From Gordonia amarae NBRC 15530 (GTDB lineage Bacteria > Actinomycetota > Actinomycetes > Mycobacteriales > Mycobacteriaceae), in the NCBI RefSeq assembly GCF_000241345.1, contig NZ_BAED01000059.1:1-64000 (forward strand): a stretch of 64,000 nt of DNA, read 5' to 3'. Below the pieces are notes generated by a model that saw nothing but the letters and a program-made list of their open reading frames with translations, was not told where the DNA came from and did not search any database. Of this stretch, positions 25,693-35,029 are shown piece after piece (the first letter of the stretch is position 1; each line of letters opens with the position of its first letter). The translations under genes were made by a program, and so were the position numbers.

Positions 25693-28600
25693 AGGAGCAG
25701 GTCGCCGTCATCGAGGCGCCGATGGAACCGGTGCTGGTGGTGGCCGGTGCCGGTGCGGGCAAGACCGAGACGATGGCCTCGCGGGTGGTGTGGCTGGTGG
25801 CCAACCAGCTCGCCGGGCCGGAGGAGGTCCTCGGCCTGACGTTCACCCGCAAGGCGGCCAGCGAACTGGGCGCCCGGATCCGGCGCAGGCTGTCGATGCT
25901 GGCCGGGTCGCCGGCACTGCGCACCTGGGATCCGGCCGGCACGCTCGCGGCCCGGCTGCGGAGTACCGATCCCGAAGTCAGCACCTATCACGCCTACGCC
26001 GGCCGGCTCATCGCCGACTACGGGCTGCTGCTGCCGGTGGAACCCTCATCGACGCTGCTGTCGGAGACCGAGCTGTGGCAGTTGGCGTTTTCGGTGGTGT
26101 CGAACTGGACGGGTGAGCTCGACACCGACAAGACCCCGGCATCGGTCACTGAGGCGGTGCTGTCGCTGTATTCGGAACTGGCCGAACATCTCGTGGACGT
26201 GTCGGCCCTGGAGACCGCGGGCGACACCCTGTACGGGCTGATCGACACGTTGCCGAAGGGGCCGCGACAGCGCGCCGAACCGAGCCAGGCGCTGCGCAAG
26301 ATCCAGACGGTGATCGACGAACGCAGGCAGATGGTGCCGCTGGTGGTGGCGCTCGGCGACGAGATGCGCAGGCAGTCCGCGCTGGACTTCGGATCGCAGA
26401 TGTCGATGGCGGCGCGGCTGGTCCGCGACAACCCGGAGGTCGCCGCATCCGAGCGGGCGGCGGTGCGGGCGGTGCTGCTCGACGAATACCAGGACACCGG
26501 CCATTCGCAGCGAATCCTGTTGTCCTCCTTGTTCGGTCGCCGTACGGAGGGCGTGCCGTCGGTGGCGGTGACCGCGGTGGGTGATCCGATCCAGTCGATC
26601 TACGGCTGGCGCGGTGCGTCGGCGGCCAACCTGCCCCGGTTCACCAGGGATTTCCGGTGGTCCGACGGCTCGGAGGCCCGGCGGCTGGAGTTGCTGACGA
26701 GCTGGCGCAACAGCCGGACCGCGCTCAAGCTGGCCAACGAGACATCGGAGGAGTTGCGCCGCAAGGGTATTCCGGTGAGTGTGCTGCGTCCCCGGGAGGG
26801 GGCGCCGCCGGGCGTGGCGCGAGTGACTTTGTGCGACACCGTCGTCGACGAGCGGGAGTGGGTCGCCGACCGCATCGAGGACCGGTACCGGGCGGCCGAG
26901 GAGGCCGGTCAGGCGCCGCCCACCGCGGCGATCCTGGTGCGCCGCAACGAGGATTCGGCGCCGCTCGCCGCGGCCCTGGCTGCCCGCGGTATCCCGGCCG
27001 AGGTGGTGGGTATCGGTGGGCTGCTGCATGTTCCGGAGGTCGCCGACATCGTCGCCATGCTCAGACTGGTGGCCGACCCGCTGGCCGGGTCGGCGGCGAT
27101 GCGCCTGCTCACCGGTCCGCGCTGGCAGCTGGGCGCCAAGGACATCGACGCGTTGTGGCGGCGGGCCCGGGAGCTCGCGGTGGCCACCAATTACGGGGCG
27201 TCGGGGGTGGTGGACAACCGGGAGGAACTCGACAAGGCCCTCGACGCCGTGCTGCCCACCGACCTGATCGATCAGGCCGGTCTCGGTGACGCGCTGGTGG
27301 ATCCGGGCGACCCGGACCGCTACAGTCCCGACGGGTTCGCCCGCATCCGGGTGTTCGGCGGGCAGCTGGAATCGTTGCGCCGCAGGATCGGTCAGCCGCT
27401 GCCGGAACTGGTCGCCGACGTCGAACACACCATGGGGGTGTCGGTGGAGGCGCAGATCCAGGCGCGGCGGATGCGCGGAACCGTCACCGGCCGTGAACAG
27501 CTCGACGCCTTCGCCGAGTACGTGTCGCGGTTCGCCGACCGGCCGGGCGCCAACCTGCCGGGCCTGCTGTCGTTCCTGGACGCGGCACAGTCCATCGAAA
27601 AGGGCTTGGAGCCCGGGCATGTGGAGGTGTCCGAACATCGGGTGCAGATCCTGACGGTGCACGCCGCCAAGGGCCTCGAATGGGACGTGGTGGCCGTGGT
27701 ACATCTGTGCGACCGGATCTTCCCGGGCGGCAAGGCCGATTCGACGTGGCTGGGCAGCGCCCGGGAACTGCCCGCCGAGCTGCGTGGCGATCTCGCCGAT
27801 ACCGCCGCGAAAGGTGGTGAAACCGGCACCCGACCATCAGAATCGGAGGGGTTTCCGCGGTGTGATGTGTCGGGTGCTTCCGACCGCAAAGAGCTGGAGA
27901 CGATCCTCGATGAGCACAAGGAGGCGATCAAGGAACGCCGGCTGGAGGAGGACCGCAGGCTGCTGTACGTGGCGCTCACCCGCGCCAAGGAGGAACTGCT
28001 GGTGTCGGCGCACCACTGGTCCGAGGGTGACGAGAAGCCGCGCGGGCCGTCGCTGTTCTTTGCCGAACTGCTGGAGATCACCCAGACCGCACTGACCGAC
28101 CCGGCCGCCGATTCCGAAGGGCTACAGGTAGATTGGATCGTCGACCCGCCCGCCGACGGCGAGACCAACCCGCTCGCCGAACGCGATACCTCGCGACCGT
28201 GGCCGCACGACCCGCTCGCCGGCCGCCGTGACGTGATGCGAGCCGCCGCAGACCGGGTGCTCGATGCGTTGGCGCACCGGGAGGTGTCCGGGCTGTTTGA
28301 GGTGCCGGCCGCTGCGCCGCCGCGAACCACCAAGCGCGGCAGCAGAAAACGCAAACCCGCAGAACCCGCGCCGGTGATACCCGTGGCGCAGGATCCGGTG
28401 ATCACGGCGTGGCGTGCCGAGGCCGACGCGCTGCTCGCCGAACTGCGCGGCGTCAACCAGGCGCTCATCGAGGTCGAACTGCCCGCCCACCTGTCGGTGA
28501 GTCAGCTCGTCGAACTCGACACCGACGAACAGACCTTCGCCCAGCGACTGCGCCGGCCCACCCCGTTCCCGCCCAATCCGACGGCCCGGCGCGGCACCGC

Positions 28601-29063
28601 CTTTCACGCCTGGGTGGAACGCTGGTTCGGCGCTACCCGGCTCCTCGACATCGACGAGCTGCCCGGCGCCGCCGACGCCACCGCCAGTCCTGACTCCGAC
28701 CTCGATGCGCTGCGCGAGCGGTTCCTCGCCTCGCGGTGGGCCCAGCGCACCCCGAGCGAGGTGGAGGTGCCGTTCGAGACGGCGATCGGGTCGACGGTGA
28801 TCCGTGGCCGCATCGACGCCGTGTTCGCCGAGGGGGAGGGGCGCTGGCTGGTCGTCGACTGGAAAACCGGTGCGGTGCCCGAACCCGCGAAACGCACATC
28901 GCTGATCGTGCAGCTCGCCGCCTACCGGATCGCGTGGGCGCAACTGCAGGACGTGCCGGTGGAGAAGGTGCGGGCGGCGTTCCACTACGTGCGATCCGGG
29001 GAAACGCTCGAACCGGACGATCTGCCGGACCGGGAGGCACTGGCGGCGCTGCTGGCCAAATAG
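25641..29063 (+). CDS. adnB: AdnB, helicase-nuclease subunit of double-strand-break resection
   Basis: 1140-aa partner of AdnA. The UvrD-like motor has GAGAGKT at 36-42 and LLDEYQDTGHSQ as Walker B; a helicase motif [12 protein letters not shown] precedes the C-terminal RecB-type nuclease with RGRIDAVFAEGEGRWLVVDWKTG and QLAAYR. A basic linker (RGSRKRKPAE) separates motor and nuclease. The ATG at 25641 lies 45 bp after the adnA stop and is the second copy of the duplicated start block; a GTG at 25596 would add 15 unrelated residues. Confidence 0.94.
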   Translation: MISAKSLAAALGLPSPTEEQVAVIEAPMEPVLVVAGAGAGKTETMASRVVWLVANQLAGPEEVLGLTFTRKAASELGARIRRRLSMLAGSPALRTWDPAGTLAARLRSTDPEVSTYHAYAGRLIADYGLLLPVEPSSTLLSETELWQLAFSVVSNWTGELDTDKTPASVTEAVLSLYSELAEHLVDVSALETAGDTLYGLIDTLPKGPRQRAEPSQALRKIQTVIDERRQMVPLVVALGDEMRRQSALDFGSQMSMAARLVRDNPEVAASERAAVRAVLLDEYQDTGHSQRILLSSLFGRRTEGVPSVAVTAVGDPIQSIYGWRGASAANLPRFTRDFRWSDGSEARRLELLTSWRNSRTALKLANETSEELRRKGIPVSVLRPREGAPPGVARVTLCDTVVDEREWVADRIEDRYRAAEEAGQAPPTAAILVRRNEDSAPLAAALAARGIPAEVVGIGGLLHVPEVADIVAMLRLVADPLAGSAAMRLLTGPRWQLGAKDIDALWRRARELAVATNYGASGVVDNREELDKALDAVLPTDLIDQAGLGDALVDPGDPDRYSPDGFARIRVFGGQLESLRRRIGQPLPELVADVEHTMGVSVEAQIQARRMRGTVTGREQLDAFAEYVSRFADRPGANLPGLLSFLDAAQSIEKGLEPGHVEVSEHRVQILTVHAAKGLEWDVVAVVHLCDRIFPGGKADSTWLGSARELPAELRGDLADTAAKGGETGTRPSESEGFPRCDVSGASDRKELETILDEHKEAIKERRLEEDRRLLYVALTRAKEELLVSAHHWSEGDEKPRGPSLFFAELLEITQTALTDPAADSEGLQVDWIVDPPADGETNPLAERDTSRPWPHDPLAGRRDVMRAAADRVLDALAHREVSGLFEVPAAAPPRTTKRGSRKRKPAEPAPVIPVAQDPVITAWRAEADALLAELRGVNQALIEVELPAHLSVSQLVELDTDEQTFAQRLRRPTPFPPNPTARRGTAFHAWVERWFGATRLLDIDELPGAADATASPDSDLDALRERFLASRWAQRTPSEVEVPFETAIGSTVIRGRIDAVFAEGEGRWLVVDWKTGAVPEPAKRTSLIVQLAAYRIAWAQLQDVPVEKVRAAFHYVRSGETLEPDDLPDREALAALLAK

Positions 29064-29075
29064 GCTGCTCGCCAA

Positions 29076-29104
29076 ACAGGCCCGGACGATCGCCGTCGGC
29101 CTGT
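29076..29104 (+). terminator. Hairpin after adnB
   Basis: ACAGGCC pairs with GGCCTGT, and GACG with CGTC inside it, beginning 12 nt after the adnB stop. No T tract. Confidence 0.45.
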
Positions 29105-29155
29105 CGTGTCGGCCCTGCTTGCGAAACCGCCGGAGGGTACTAGATTCAAGGTCTT

Positions 29156-29254
29156 GTGAGGCATAGACCGCGGGCGACGCACCATCGGGGGGCGGACACC
29201 GCGCCCGGCGAGCAGTCGTTCATGACCGTCAGGCGCCGGTGTGGCCGTTCGTAA
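29156..29254 (+). CDS. Possible short leader ORF before the K+ channel gene
   Basis: GTG at 29156 lies 9 nt after a TAGATT box (29141-29146) and starts a 32-codon Arg-rich frame that ends at TAA inside the first codons of the channel gene. It may only reflect open frames in GC-rich DNA; I list it because it would be leaderless and overlaps the downstream start. Confidence 0.2.
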   Translation: MRHRPRATHHRGADTAPGEQSFMTVRRRCGRS

Positions 29255-30320
29255 CCGAATCCGCAACCGGCTGCGGTCGGACCAGCTGTCGGAGGGTCCC
29301 GACTACGCGCTCGTCGGCGTCATCAGCATCCCCGAGCTGCAGGCCAGCCCGTGGCGGGCCATCGGCAAGCGTGTCGTATTCGCGGTCGTCGCGCTGTTCT
29401 TCACAGCGGTCATCGTCTACATCGACCGGGCCGGCTACCGCGACGCGCAGAACAACCCGCTGTCGTTCCTCGACTCGCTCTACTATTCGGCGGTCACCCT
29501 CTCGACCACGGGGTACGGCGACATCACACCGCTGTCGCCGTCGGCGCGGCTGGTGAACATCCTGATCATCACGCCGATGCGCGTGCTGTTCCTGATCGTG
29601 CTGATCGGTACGACCCTCGAGGTGCTCACCGAACGGTCCCGGCAGGCCCTGAAGATTCAGCGTTGGAGGAACTCTGTGCGTAATCACACGGTGGTGATCG
29701 GTTACGGCACCAAGGGCCGTACCGCCGTCGAGGCGATGATCGGCGACGGTATCAAGCCGGCGGAGATCGTGGTTGTCGACGGCGACGCCGCGGCGCTGGA
29801 GGCGGCCGCGCAGGACGGCCTGGTGACGGTGCGCGGCGACGCCACCAAATCGGACGTGCTGCGGCTGGCGGGGGTGGCGCACGCCGCGGCGATCGTCGTG
29901 GCCACCAACCGCGACGACACCGCCGTGCTGGCGACGCTGACCGCGCGCGAGATCAACCCGCGCGCCAAGATCGTCGCCTCCATCCGCGAGGCGGAGAATC
30001 AGCACCTGATGCGGCAGTCGGGCGCCAACTCGGTGGTCGTGTCGTCGGAGACCGCCGGCCGGCTGCTGGGCATCGCCACCAAGACACCGACGGTGGTGGA
30101 GGTGATCGAGGACCTGCTCACCCCGGACGAGGGGTATTCGATCGCCGAACGCGAGGTGGACCCGACCGAGACAGGGGGCTCGCCCAAACACACCAAGGAC
30201 ATCGTGCTGGGCGTCGTCCGCGAGGGTGTGCTGTACCGGGTCGACAACAGCAAGGTGGAACAGATCGAGGCGGGCGACCGCCTGCTGTACGTGAGACAGG
30301 GTGGTCCCTCCGATGACTGA
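29241..30320 (+). CDS. Potassium channel with cytosolic RCK (TrkA-N) domain
   Basis: 359-aa two-helix K+ channel subunit (Rv3200c-like), presumably a tetramer. TM1 is about residues 43-62, the selectivity filter TTGYGD is at 89-94, and TM2 is about 103-126. From residue about 147 an RCK domain begins VVIGYGTKGRTAVEAM, a Rossmann nucleotide site, followed by a TrkA-C-like end. Ligand gating is expected from the family. The GTG start at 29241 is only moderately certain. It overlaps nudC by 8 nt, so the two are cotranscribed. Confidence 0.9.
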   Translation: MAVRNRIRNRLRSDQLSEGPDYALVGVISIPELQASPWRAIGKRVVFAVVALFFTAVIVYIDRAGYRDAQNNPLSFLDSLYYSAVTLSTTGYGDITPLSPSARLVNILIITPMRVLFLIVLIGTTLEVLTERSRQALKIQRWRNSVRNHTVVIGYGTKGRTAVEAMIGDGIKPAEIVVVDGDAAALEAAAQDGLVTVRGDATKSDVLRLAGVAHAAAIVVATNRDDTAVLATLTAREINPRAKIVASIREAENQHLMRQSGANSVVVSSETAGRLLGIATKTPTVVEVIEDLLTPDEGYSIAEREVDPTETGGSPKHTKDIVLGVVREGVLYRVDNSKVEQIEAGDRLLYVRQGGPSDD

Positions 30321-31320
30321 GAATCTCTCGCCCGGGCCGGGCGGGCCGCGGTTCACGCTGCCGCAGCCGCCACTGCTGTCGCGGGCCACGTACCACCGGG
30401 CCGACGAACTCCGCGACGACCCCGACGCCCTGCGGGCGGGCTGGCCGGCCGCGCAGGTGCTGCTGGTCGATTCCACCGGCCGCTATCCGGTGGCGGACGA
30501 CGGCTCGCTGCACTGGGTCGACGCCCAGGCCCTCGGCGCGCAGCCGGGCCCGGATGCCGTGTTCCTCGGTGTGCTGGGCGAGGGCGAGGGCGCACACGGA
30601 GGGCACAGGTGGGCGCGGCGCGTCGACCACATCGACGGCCCGACCGCCGACCCGCGACGCGGTGCCGAACTGCTCGGCGCCGACGAGGCCGGTTTGCTGG
30701 CCACCGCACTCGGCATCCTCAATTGGCATGCCACCGCCCGGTTCTCCCCTTCCGACGGGGTCCCGATCGTCGCCGCGCGGGGCGGCTGGGTACGCCGGCC
30801 CGCCGCCGGTCCCGACGAGGTGGGACAGCCCAAGGCGACAGCCGGCGACGAGTTCCCGCGCACCGACCCGGCGATCATCACGGTCGTGCACGACGGTGCC
30901 GACAGGGTGCTGCTCGGCAGGCAGGCGGTGTGGCCCGACGGCTGGTACTCGACGCTCGCCGGCTTCGTCGAACCGGGCGAATCACTCGAGCAGTGTGTGA
31001 TCCGGGAGGTCCACGAGGAGGTCGGCATCACCGTGCACGACCCGCGCTACCTGGGCAGCCAGCCGTGGCCGTTCCCGCGGTCGCTGATGCTCGGCTTCGA
31101 GGCGATCGGAAACCCAGACGAACCGCTGAACTTCCTCGACGGTGAGATCGGCGACGCCATCTGGTTCCACCGTGACGAGGTCCGGGAGGCGCTCGCCGCG
31201 GGTGGCAGCTGGTCCGGTTCGGACGCCGGCGCCGCGGCCGGCGCGGACGCTCCGAGGCTACGTCTGCCCGGCTCGATCTCGATCGCTCGGGCCATGATCG
31301 AGGCCTGGGCCGCGCAGTAG
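30313..31320 (+). CDS. nudC: NAD(+)/NADH pyrophosphatase NudC
   Basis: 335-aa Nudix hydrolase that cleaves NAD(H) to NMN(H) and AMP, and removes NAD caps from RNA in well-studied homologues. The Nudix box is at 217-239 (GFVEPGESLEQCVIREVHEEVGI in full, with the RExxEE metal ligands), followed by the NADH-specific SQPWPFPRS at 249-257. The four zinc-ribbon cysteines of the E. coli enzyme are missing, as in mycobacterial NudC. The ATG at 30313 lies inside the end of the channel gene. Confidence 0.93.
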   Translation: MTENLSPGPGGPRFTLPQPPLLSRATYHRADELRDDPDALRAGWPAAQVLLVDSTGRYPVADDGSLHWVDAQALGAQPGPDAVFLGVLGEGEGAHGGHRWARRVDHIDGPTADPRRGAELLGADEAGLLATALGILNWHATARFSPSDGVPIVAARGGWVRRPAAGPDEVGQPKATAGDEFPRTDPAIITVVHDGADRVLLGRQAVWPDGWYSTLAGFVEPGESLEQCVIREVHEEVGITVHDPRYLGSQPWPFPRSLMLGFEAIGNPDEPLNFLDGEIGDAIWFHRDEVREALAAGGSWSGSDAGAAAGADAPRLRLPGSISIARAMIEAWAAQ

Positions 31321-31366
31321 GCGAGCCGTCCGGAACACCACGCCGACCTGTGGTGTTATGGGTTTC

Positions 31367-31645
31367 ATGAGCAATGTGATCGACGACGACACACGTACCT
31401 CCGACGACGGCGAACTGACGATGTACACCACCTCCTGGTGTGGCTACTGCCGTCGCCTCAAAACCGCGCTCAAGGCCAGCGGCATCAGCTGGCAGGAGAT
31501 CGACATCGAGGTCAACCCCGATGCGGCCGAGTTCGTCGGCAGCGTCAACGGCGGCAACCACGTGGTGCCCACCGTCCGGTACGCCGACGGCACCACCGCC
31601 ACCAACCCGTCGATCGCCGACGTCAAGGCCAAGCTCGGGGTATGA
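31367..31645 (+). CDS. mrx1: Mycoredoxin-1 (glutaredoxin-like)
   Basis: 92-aa thioredoxin-fold protein that reduces mycothiol-mixed disulfides. The active site is CGYC with Cys at 25 and 28 in YTTSWCGYCRRLK, and the cis-Pro region is VPTVRYADG. Orthologous to Rv3198A and placed next to uvrD2 as there. A TGTTAT element 7 nt before the ATG at 31367 suggests a leaderless start; an ATG at 31358 is the alternative. The N-terminus is about ten residues longer than in M. tuberculosis. Confidence 0.92.
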   Translation: MSNVIDDDTRTSDDGELTMYTTSWCGYCRRLKTALKASGISWQEIDIEVNPDAAEFVGSVNGGNHVVPTVRYADGTTATNPSIADVKAKLGV

Positions 31646-31729
31646 CCGGCGCGGCCGTCGGACGGGTGTGCGAAGCGCCTGTCCTGTGTCCCTGAGCCGC
31701 TGTCGTACCCGGCTGCGATAGTGGGGGAC

Positions 31730-33829
31730 GTGTCCGACATCCTCGATGGTCTCGATCCCGAGCAGCGTGCCGCCGTCCTCGCCCCCCGCGGACCGGTGTG
31801 CGTGCTGGCCGGCGCGGGCACCGGCAAGACCCGGACCATCACCCGGCGCATCGCGCACCTCACCTCGTCCGGTCAGGTCAACCCGGGACAGGTTCTCGCG
31901 GTCACGTTCACCGCGCGGGCGGCGGGTGAGATGCGTGGGCGGCTGCGGTCGCTCGGCGTCGGCGGGGCGGGTTCGGTGCAGGCACAGACCTTCCATGCCG
32001 CCGCGCTGCGGCAACTGCGCTACTTCTGGCCGCAGGTGTTCGGTGAGCTGCGCTGGGAACTGCTCGACAACAAGTTCCAGGTGGTCTCGCGCGCGGCCAA
32101 CCGGGTGGGCCTGTCCACGTCCAAGGAGTCGGTGCGCGACCTCGCCGGTGAGATCGAATGGGCCAAGGCGTCGCTGATCGGTCCGTCCGGTTACGCCGAG
32201 CACGTTGCCGAGATCGGCCGTGAGACACCGCAACCCGCCGACAACGTGGCCCAGGTCTTTGCCCTGTACGAACGTCTGAAGGTCGGCGAGAACGGCGACC
32301 GGCTGTTCGATTTCGACGATCTGCTGATCTACACCACCGAGATCCTGCGCACTGAACGCGCGGTGGCCGAGGAGTTCCGCGAACGCTACCGCTGTTTCGT
32401 CGTTGACGAGTATCAGGACGTCACCCCGGTGCAGCAGGGGCTGCTCGACGAATGGCTCGGCGCCCGCGACGACCTGACGGTGGTGGGCGACGCCAACCAG
32501 ACCATCTACTCGTTCACCGGCGCCACCCCGTCATATCTGCTCGACTTCACCCGCCGGTTCCCCGACGCCACGCTGGTGCGCCTCGAACGTGACTACCGCT
32601 CGACGCCGCAGGTTGTCGGCCTCGCCAACCGGGTGATCGGGCAGGCCCGCGGCCGCATCGCCGGAACCCGGCTGCGGCTGCTCGGTCAGCGGCCCGCCGG
32701 ACCGGAACCGGTGTTCGCCGAATATCCCGACGGTCCGGCGGAGGCGGCTGCCGTGGCCACCCGGGTCGCCGCGCTGATCGAGCAGGGCGTGGCGGCGTCG
32801 GAGATCGCGATCCTGTACCGGATCAACGCGCAGTCGGAGAACCACGAGCAGGCCCTCACCGAGGCCGGTATCCCGTACCAGGTGCGCGGGGGCGAATCGT
32901 TCTACACCCGCACCGAGGTGCGGCAGGCGATGCGCGGACTCACCGAGGCGGCCCGCCGCGACGATCTGCCCGCCGACGCCGACGTCGTGACCCTCACCCG
33001 GGCCGTGCTGGTGCCGCTCGGGCTGTCGGACGAGGAGCCCGCGGGTGCGCAGGCGCGGGCACGCTGGGAGTCGCTGCGGGCGCTCGCCGCACTCGTTGAC
33101 GACATGGCCTCGGCCAACCCGGAGCTGACCCTGCGCAATGTGGTGGCCGAACTGAACTCACGCGCCGAGTCCCGGCACCCGCCGACGGTGCAGGGCGTCA
33201 CCCTGTCGTCGCTGCACGCCGCGAAGGGCCTGGAATGGGATGCGGTGTTCCTCGTCGGGCTCACCGACGGGTCCCTGCCGATCTCGCAGGCCATTGACGC
33301 CGGCTTCGACGCCATCGAGGAGGAACGGCGCCTGTTCTACGTCGGCGTGACCCGGGCCCGGGAACATCTGCAGGTGTCATGGGGTCTGGCCCGCAACGAG
33401 GGCGGCCGCCCCCGGCGCCGCTCGCGCTTCCTCACCGACGACGTGGTGCCTGACGGTTCGCCCGCCTCCCGGATCGCCGAACCCGGTCCGGTGCGCCGCG
33501 GCCCGTCGTGCCGGATCTGCGGCACCCGCCTGGTCGGATCGGCGGCGGCGCTGCTCGGCCGGTGCGAACGCTGCCCGGCCGACCTCGACGAGGACCTGCT
33601 CGCCGAACTCAAACAGTGGCGCGCCGAGGTGGCCGACGCCAAGAAGGTGCCGGGCTTCACCGTCCTCAGCGACAAGACGCTGACCGCGATCGCCGAGCAA
33701 CTCCCGGTCACCGACCGTGACCTGCTCCGTATCCGCGGCATCGGCCAGAAGAAGCTCACCGACTACGGCGAGGACATCGTCGCGATGGTCACGAGTGCGG
33801 GCCTCAGCAAAACCGCAGGTCAAAAATAG
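31730..33829 (+). CDS. uvrD2: UvrD2, SF1A DNA helicase with tetracysteine and HRDC domains
   Basis: 699-aa DNA-dependent ATPase and 3'-to-5' helicase, essential in mycobacteria. Walker A GAGTGKT is at 28-34, Walker B VVDEYQD, and the helicase core ends with [17 protein letters not shown] tetracysteine module (CRICGTR...CERCPAD, near residue 590) links to a C-terminal HRDC domain ([19 protein letters not shown]). The GTG at 31730 is chosen because GATAGT lies 7 nt upstream; GTG at 31721 is possible. Its last codons overlap the whiB7 promoter region. Confidence 0.93.
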   Translation: MSDILDGLDPEQRAAVLAPRGPVCVLAGAGTGKTRTITRRIAHLTSSGQVNPGQVLAVTFTARAAGEMRGRLRSLGVGGAGSVQAQTFHAAALRQLRYFWPQVFGELRWELLDNKFQVVSRAANRVGLSTSKESVRDLAGEIEWAKASLIGPSGYAEHVAEIGRETPQPADNVAQVFALYERLKVGENGDRLFDFDDLLIYTTEILRTERAVAEEFRERYRCFVVDEYQDVTPVQQGLLDEWLGARDDLTVVGDANQTIYSFTGATPSYLLDFTRRFPDATLVRLERDYRSTPQVVGLANRVIGQARGRIAGTRLRLLGQRPAGPEPVFAEYPDGPAEAAAVATRVAALIEQGVAASEIAILYRINAQSENHEQALTEAGIPYQVRGGESFYTRTEVRQAMRGLTEAARRDDLPADADVVTLTRAVLVPLGLSDEEPAGAQARARWESLRALAALVDDMASANPELTLRNVVAELNSRAESRHPPTVQGVTLSSLHAAKGLEWDAVFLVGLTDGSLPISQAIDAGFDAIEEERRLFYVGVTRAREHLQVSWGLARNEGGRPRRRSRFLTDDVVPDGSPASRIAEPGPVRRGPSCRICGTRLVGSAAALLGRCERCPADLDEDLLAELKQWRAEVADAKKVPGFTVLSDKTLTAIAEQLPVTDRDLLRIRGIGQKKLTDYGEDIVAMVTSAGLSKTAGQK

Positions 33830-33859
33830 GTTGTGCGGTTTCTGATCGCCCTCTACTCT
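33821..33859 (+). promoter_or_regulatory. WhiB7-type autoregulated promoter of whiB7
   Basis: An A/T-rich run CAAAAATAG (33821-33829) abuts a -35 TTGTGC (33831-33836), a 17-bp spacer and a -10 TACTCT (33854-33859). An A/T stretch directly upstream of -35 is the known hook site of WhiB7-activated promoters. It straddles the uvrD2 stop codon and would start a leader of roughly 640 nt. Confidence 0.75.
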
Positions 33860-33960
33860 GGTCAGCACGACACGGGGAGAGTGTCTTGCGTTCCACACCG
33901 GGTGGCTCGCCGATAACCTCAGCAGTCTCCCGATCTAGCACGGAAAGGAGTGTCGGAGCG

Positions 33961-34329
33961 ATGAATGGCTACACGATCGACGATGAGTTCGTGACCGGCG
34001 CTGCACCGTGCGCGGCCGATACCCATATGGCGGTCTCATCGCTGTGTGCGTATCAGATCGCTGATCGGGTTTCGAGCACCGATCATGCGGCTCCGGTGGC
34101 CGACGCCCATCTGGCGTTGTTCACCGGTGACGATGCGACCCCAGTGCAGGCACGACTCGTCGACGGACCCCATCGTCCGTGGCGTAGCTGTGAACCCGTC
34201 GGCAAGGAGAAGCCCGCCCCCGAGGCGATCGCTCCCGTCGGTGCACTGCGCATCGCGAAAGCCGGTATCGCAGCGATGGTGCGAGCCAAGCAACGATTCC
34301 CCGTGTTCTCACCGGAATCCCCGAGGTAG
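33961..34329 (+). CDS. 122-codon upstream ORF in the whiB7 leader
   Basis: Encodes 122 aa beginning MNGYTIDDEFVTG, with no recognised domain. AAGGAG lies 10 nt before the ATG, so translation is plausible. The stop codon is only 17 nt before the stem of an intrinsic terminator, the geometry needed for ribosome-controlled attenuation of whiB7. Short uORFs control whiB7/wblC leaders in other actinobacteria; this one is long. It could instead be an unrelated small protein gene. Confidence 0.55.
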   Translation: MNGYTIDDEFVTGAAPCAADTHMAVSSLCAYQIADRVSSTDHAAPVADAHLALFTGDDATPVQARLVDGPHRPWRSCEPVGKEKPAPEAIAPVGALRIAKAGIAAMVRAKQRFPVFSPESPR

Positions 34330-34346
34330 GGGACACCGGACAGCAC

Positions 34347-34388
34347 AGGCCACGGGCGGATCGCGACGACGAACCCCGTGGCCTTTTT
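34347..34388 (+). terminator. Intrinsic terminator (attenuator) inside the whiB7 leader
   Basis: AGGCCACGGG (34347-34356) pairs with CCCGTGGCCT (34375-34384), followed by a five-T run to 34388. It lies 116 bp before whiB7 on the same strand and just after the uORF stop, so it should block whiB7 unless read-through occurs. Confidence 0.88.
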
Positions 34389-34504
34389 GATTGTGAATCC
34401 CCGAAACCGTTTCTCTCCCACGAGGACCGGACACCCGGAGACCACATCGCAGGCAGCGGGTCAGTCACCACAAGACCGACAGCAAACCTAGATGTGGAGA
34501 AATT

Positions 34505-34792
34505 ATGACCGTCGAGTACGTACTCGAGTCCTGTATGGAGGCGGACCGCCGGCCCGTCCTCGACCTGCCCTGCCAGGTGACCGACGCCGACCTGTGGTTC
34601 GCCGAGGATCCCCGTGATCTCGAGCAGGCCAAGGCGCTGTGCGCGCAGTGCCCGCTCCAGGCCGAGTGCCTGCGGGCGGCGCTCGATCGGGCCGAGCCCT
34701 GGGGCGTGTGGGGCGGCGAGATCTTCGAGCGCGGCACCGTCGTGGCGCGCAAGCGGCCGCGTGGCCGGCCGCGGAAGAACGCCGTCGCCTGA
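34505..34792 (+). CDS. whiB7: WhiB7, antibiotic-resistance regulator
   Basis: 95-aa WhiB-family activator that works with the primary sigma factor to induce intrinsic resistance genes. Cluster cysteines are C23, C46, C49 and C55; GVWGGE follows at 67-72, and the C-terminal AT-hook RGRPRK is at 86-91, the mark that separates WhiB7 from other WhiB proteins. GGAGA lies 4 nt before the ATG. Expression is likely controlled by self-activation at the distant promoter and by the leader attenuator. Confidence 0.96.
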   Translation: MTVEYVLESCMEADRRPVLDLPCQVTDADLWFAEDPRDLEQAKALCAQCPLQAECLRAALDRAEPWGVWGGEIFERGTVVARKRPRGRPRKNAVA

Positions 34793-34837
34793 TGTCCGGC
34801 CCGAACCCGGGGACACCGGAAGCGCAGGTCGAAATAA

Positions 34838-34870
34838 GGTAGGCCGCCCTCATCGCGAGGGCGGCCTACC
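34838..34870. terminator. 14-bp stem-loop after whiB7
   Basis: GGTAGGCCGCCCTC, loop ATCGC, perfect complement ending at 34870. It has no T tract, and lies 46 bp after the whiB7 stop. Confidence 0.7.
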
Positions 34871-34956
34871 GGTCGTCGCGAGACCGATCCGATATGTGCG
34901 TTCTGAGGTATCTGGGCAGGTCAGCACTCATCGTGGAGGGCGACATCTGCCGGAAG

Positions 34957-34975
34957 GGAGCTTAGGGTAACCTAA
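34957..34975. promoter_or_regulatory. Iron-box-like site (IdeR/DtxR type)
   Basis: GGAGCTTAGGGTAACCTAA agrees with the DtxR/IdeR consensus TTAGGTTAGGCTAACCTAA at 15 of 19 positions by eye, and the right half is nearly perfect. It overlaps a possible -10 TAGGGT (34963-34968), 55 bp before the methyltransferase gene. Iron-dependent repression of that gene pair is an inference. Confidence 0.5.
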
Positions 34976-34994
34976 ACGGCCGACGGTGTAAGTG

Positions 34995-35022
34995 CCCTGA
35001 CGCCGGTTCGGGGCCGTCAGGG
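34995..35022 (+). promoter_or_regulatory. Hairpin overlapping the ribosome-binding site of the methyltransferase gene
   Basis: CCCTGAC (34995-35001) pairs with GTCAGGG (35016-35022). The 3' arm contains the only Shine-Dalgarno-like sequence (AGGGG), 7 nt before the ATG at 35030, so folding would hide it. Confidence 0.4.
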
Positions 35023-35029
35023 GATAGCG

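Noticed and set aside
26046..27704. 552-codon minus-strand frame opposite adnB
   Set aside because: Shadow of adnB codon bias; the plus-strand frame carries all helicase and nuclease motifs.
33961..34329. uORF product as a normal annotated protein gene
   Set aside because: No family match, and it sits between the whiB7 promoter and attenuator; kept as an upstream ORF at modest confidence.
34995..35022. Riboswitch before the methyltransferase gene
   Set aside because: Only one 7-bp hairpin is visible, with no match to a known aptamer; listed as a hairpin only.
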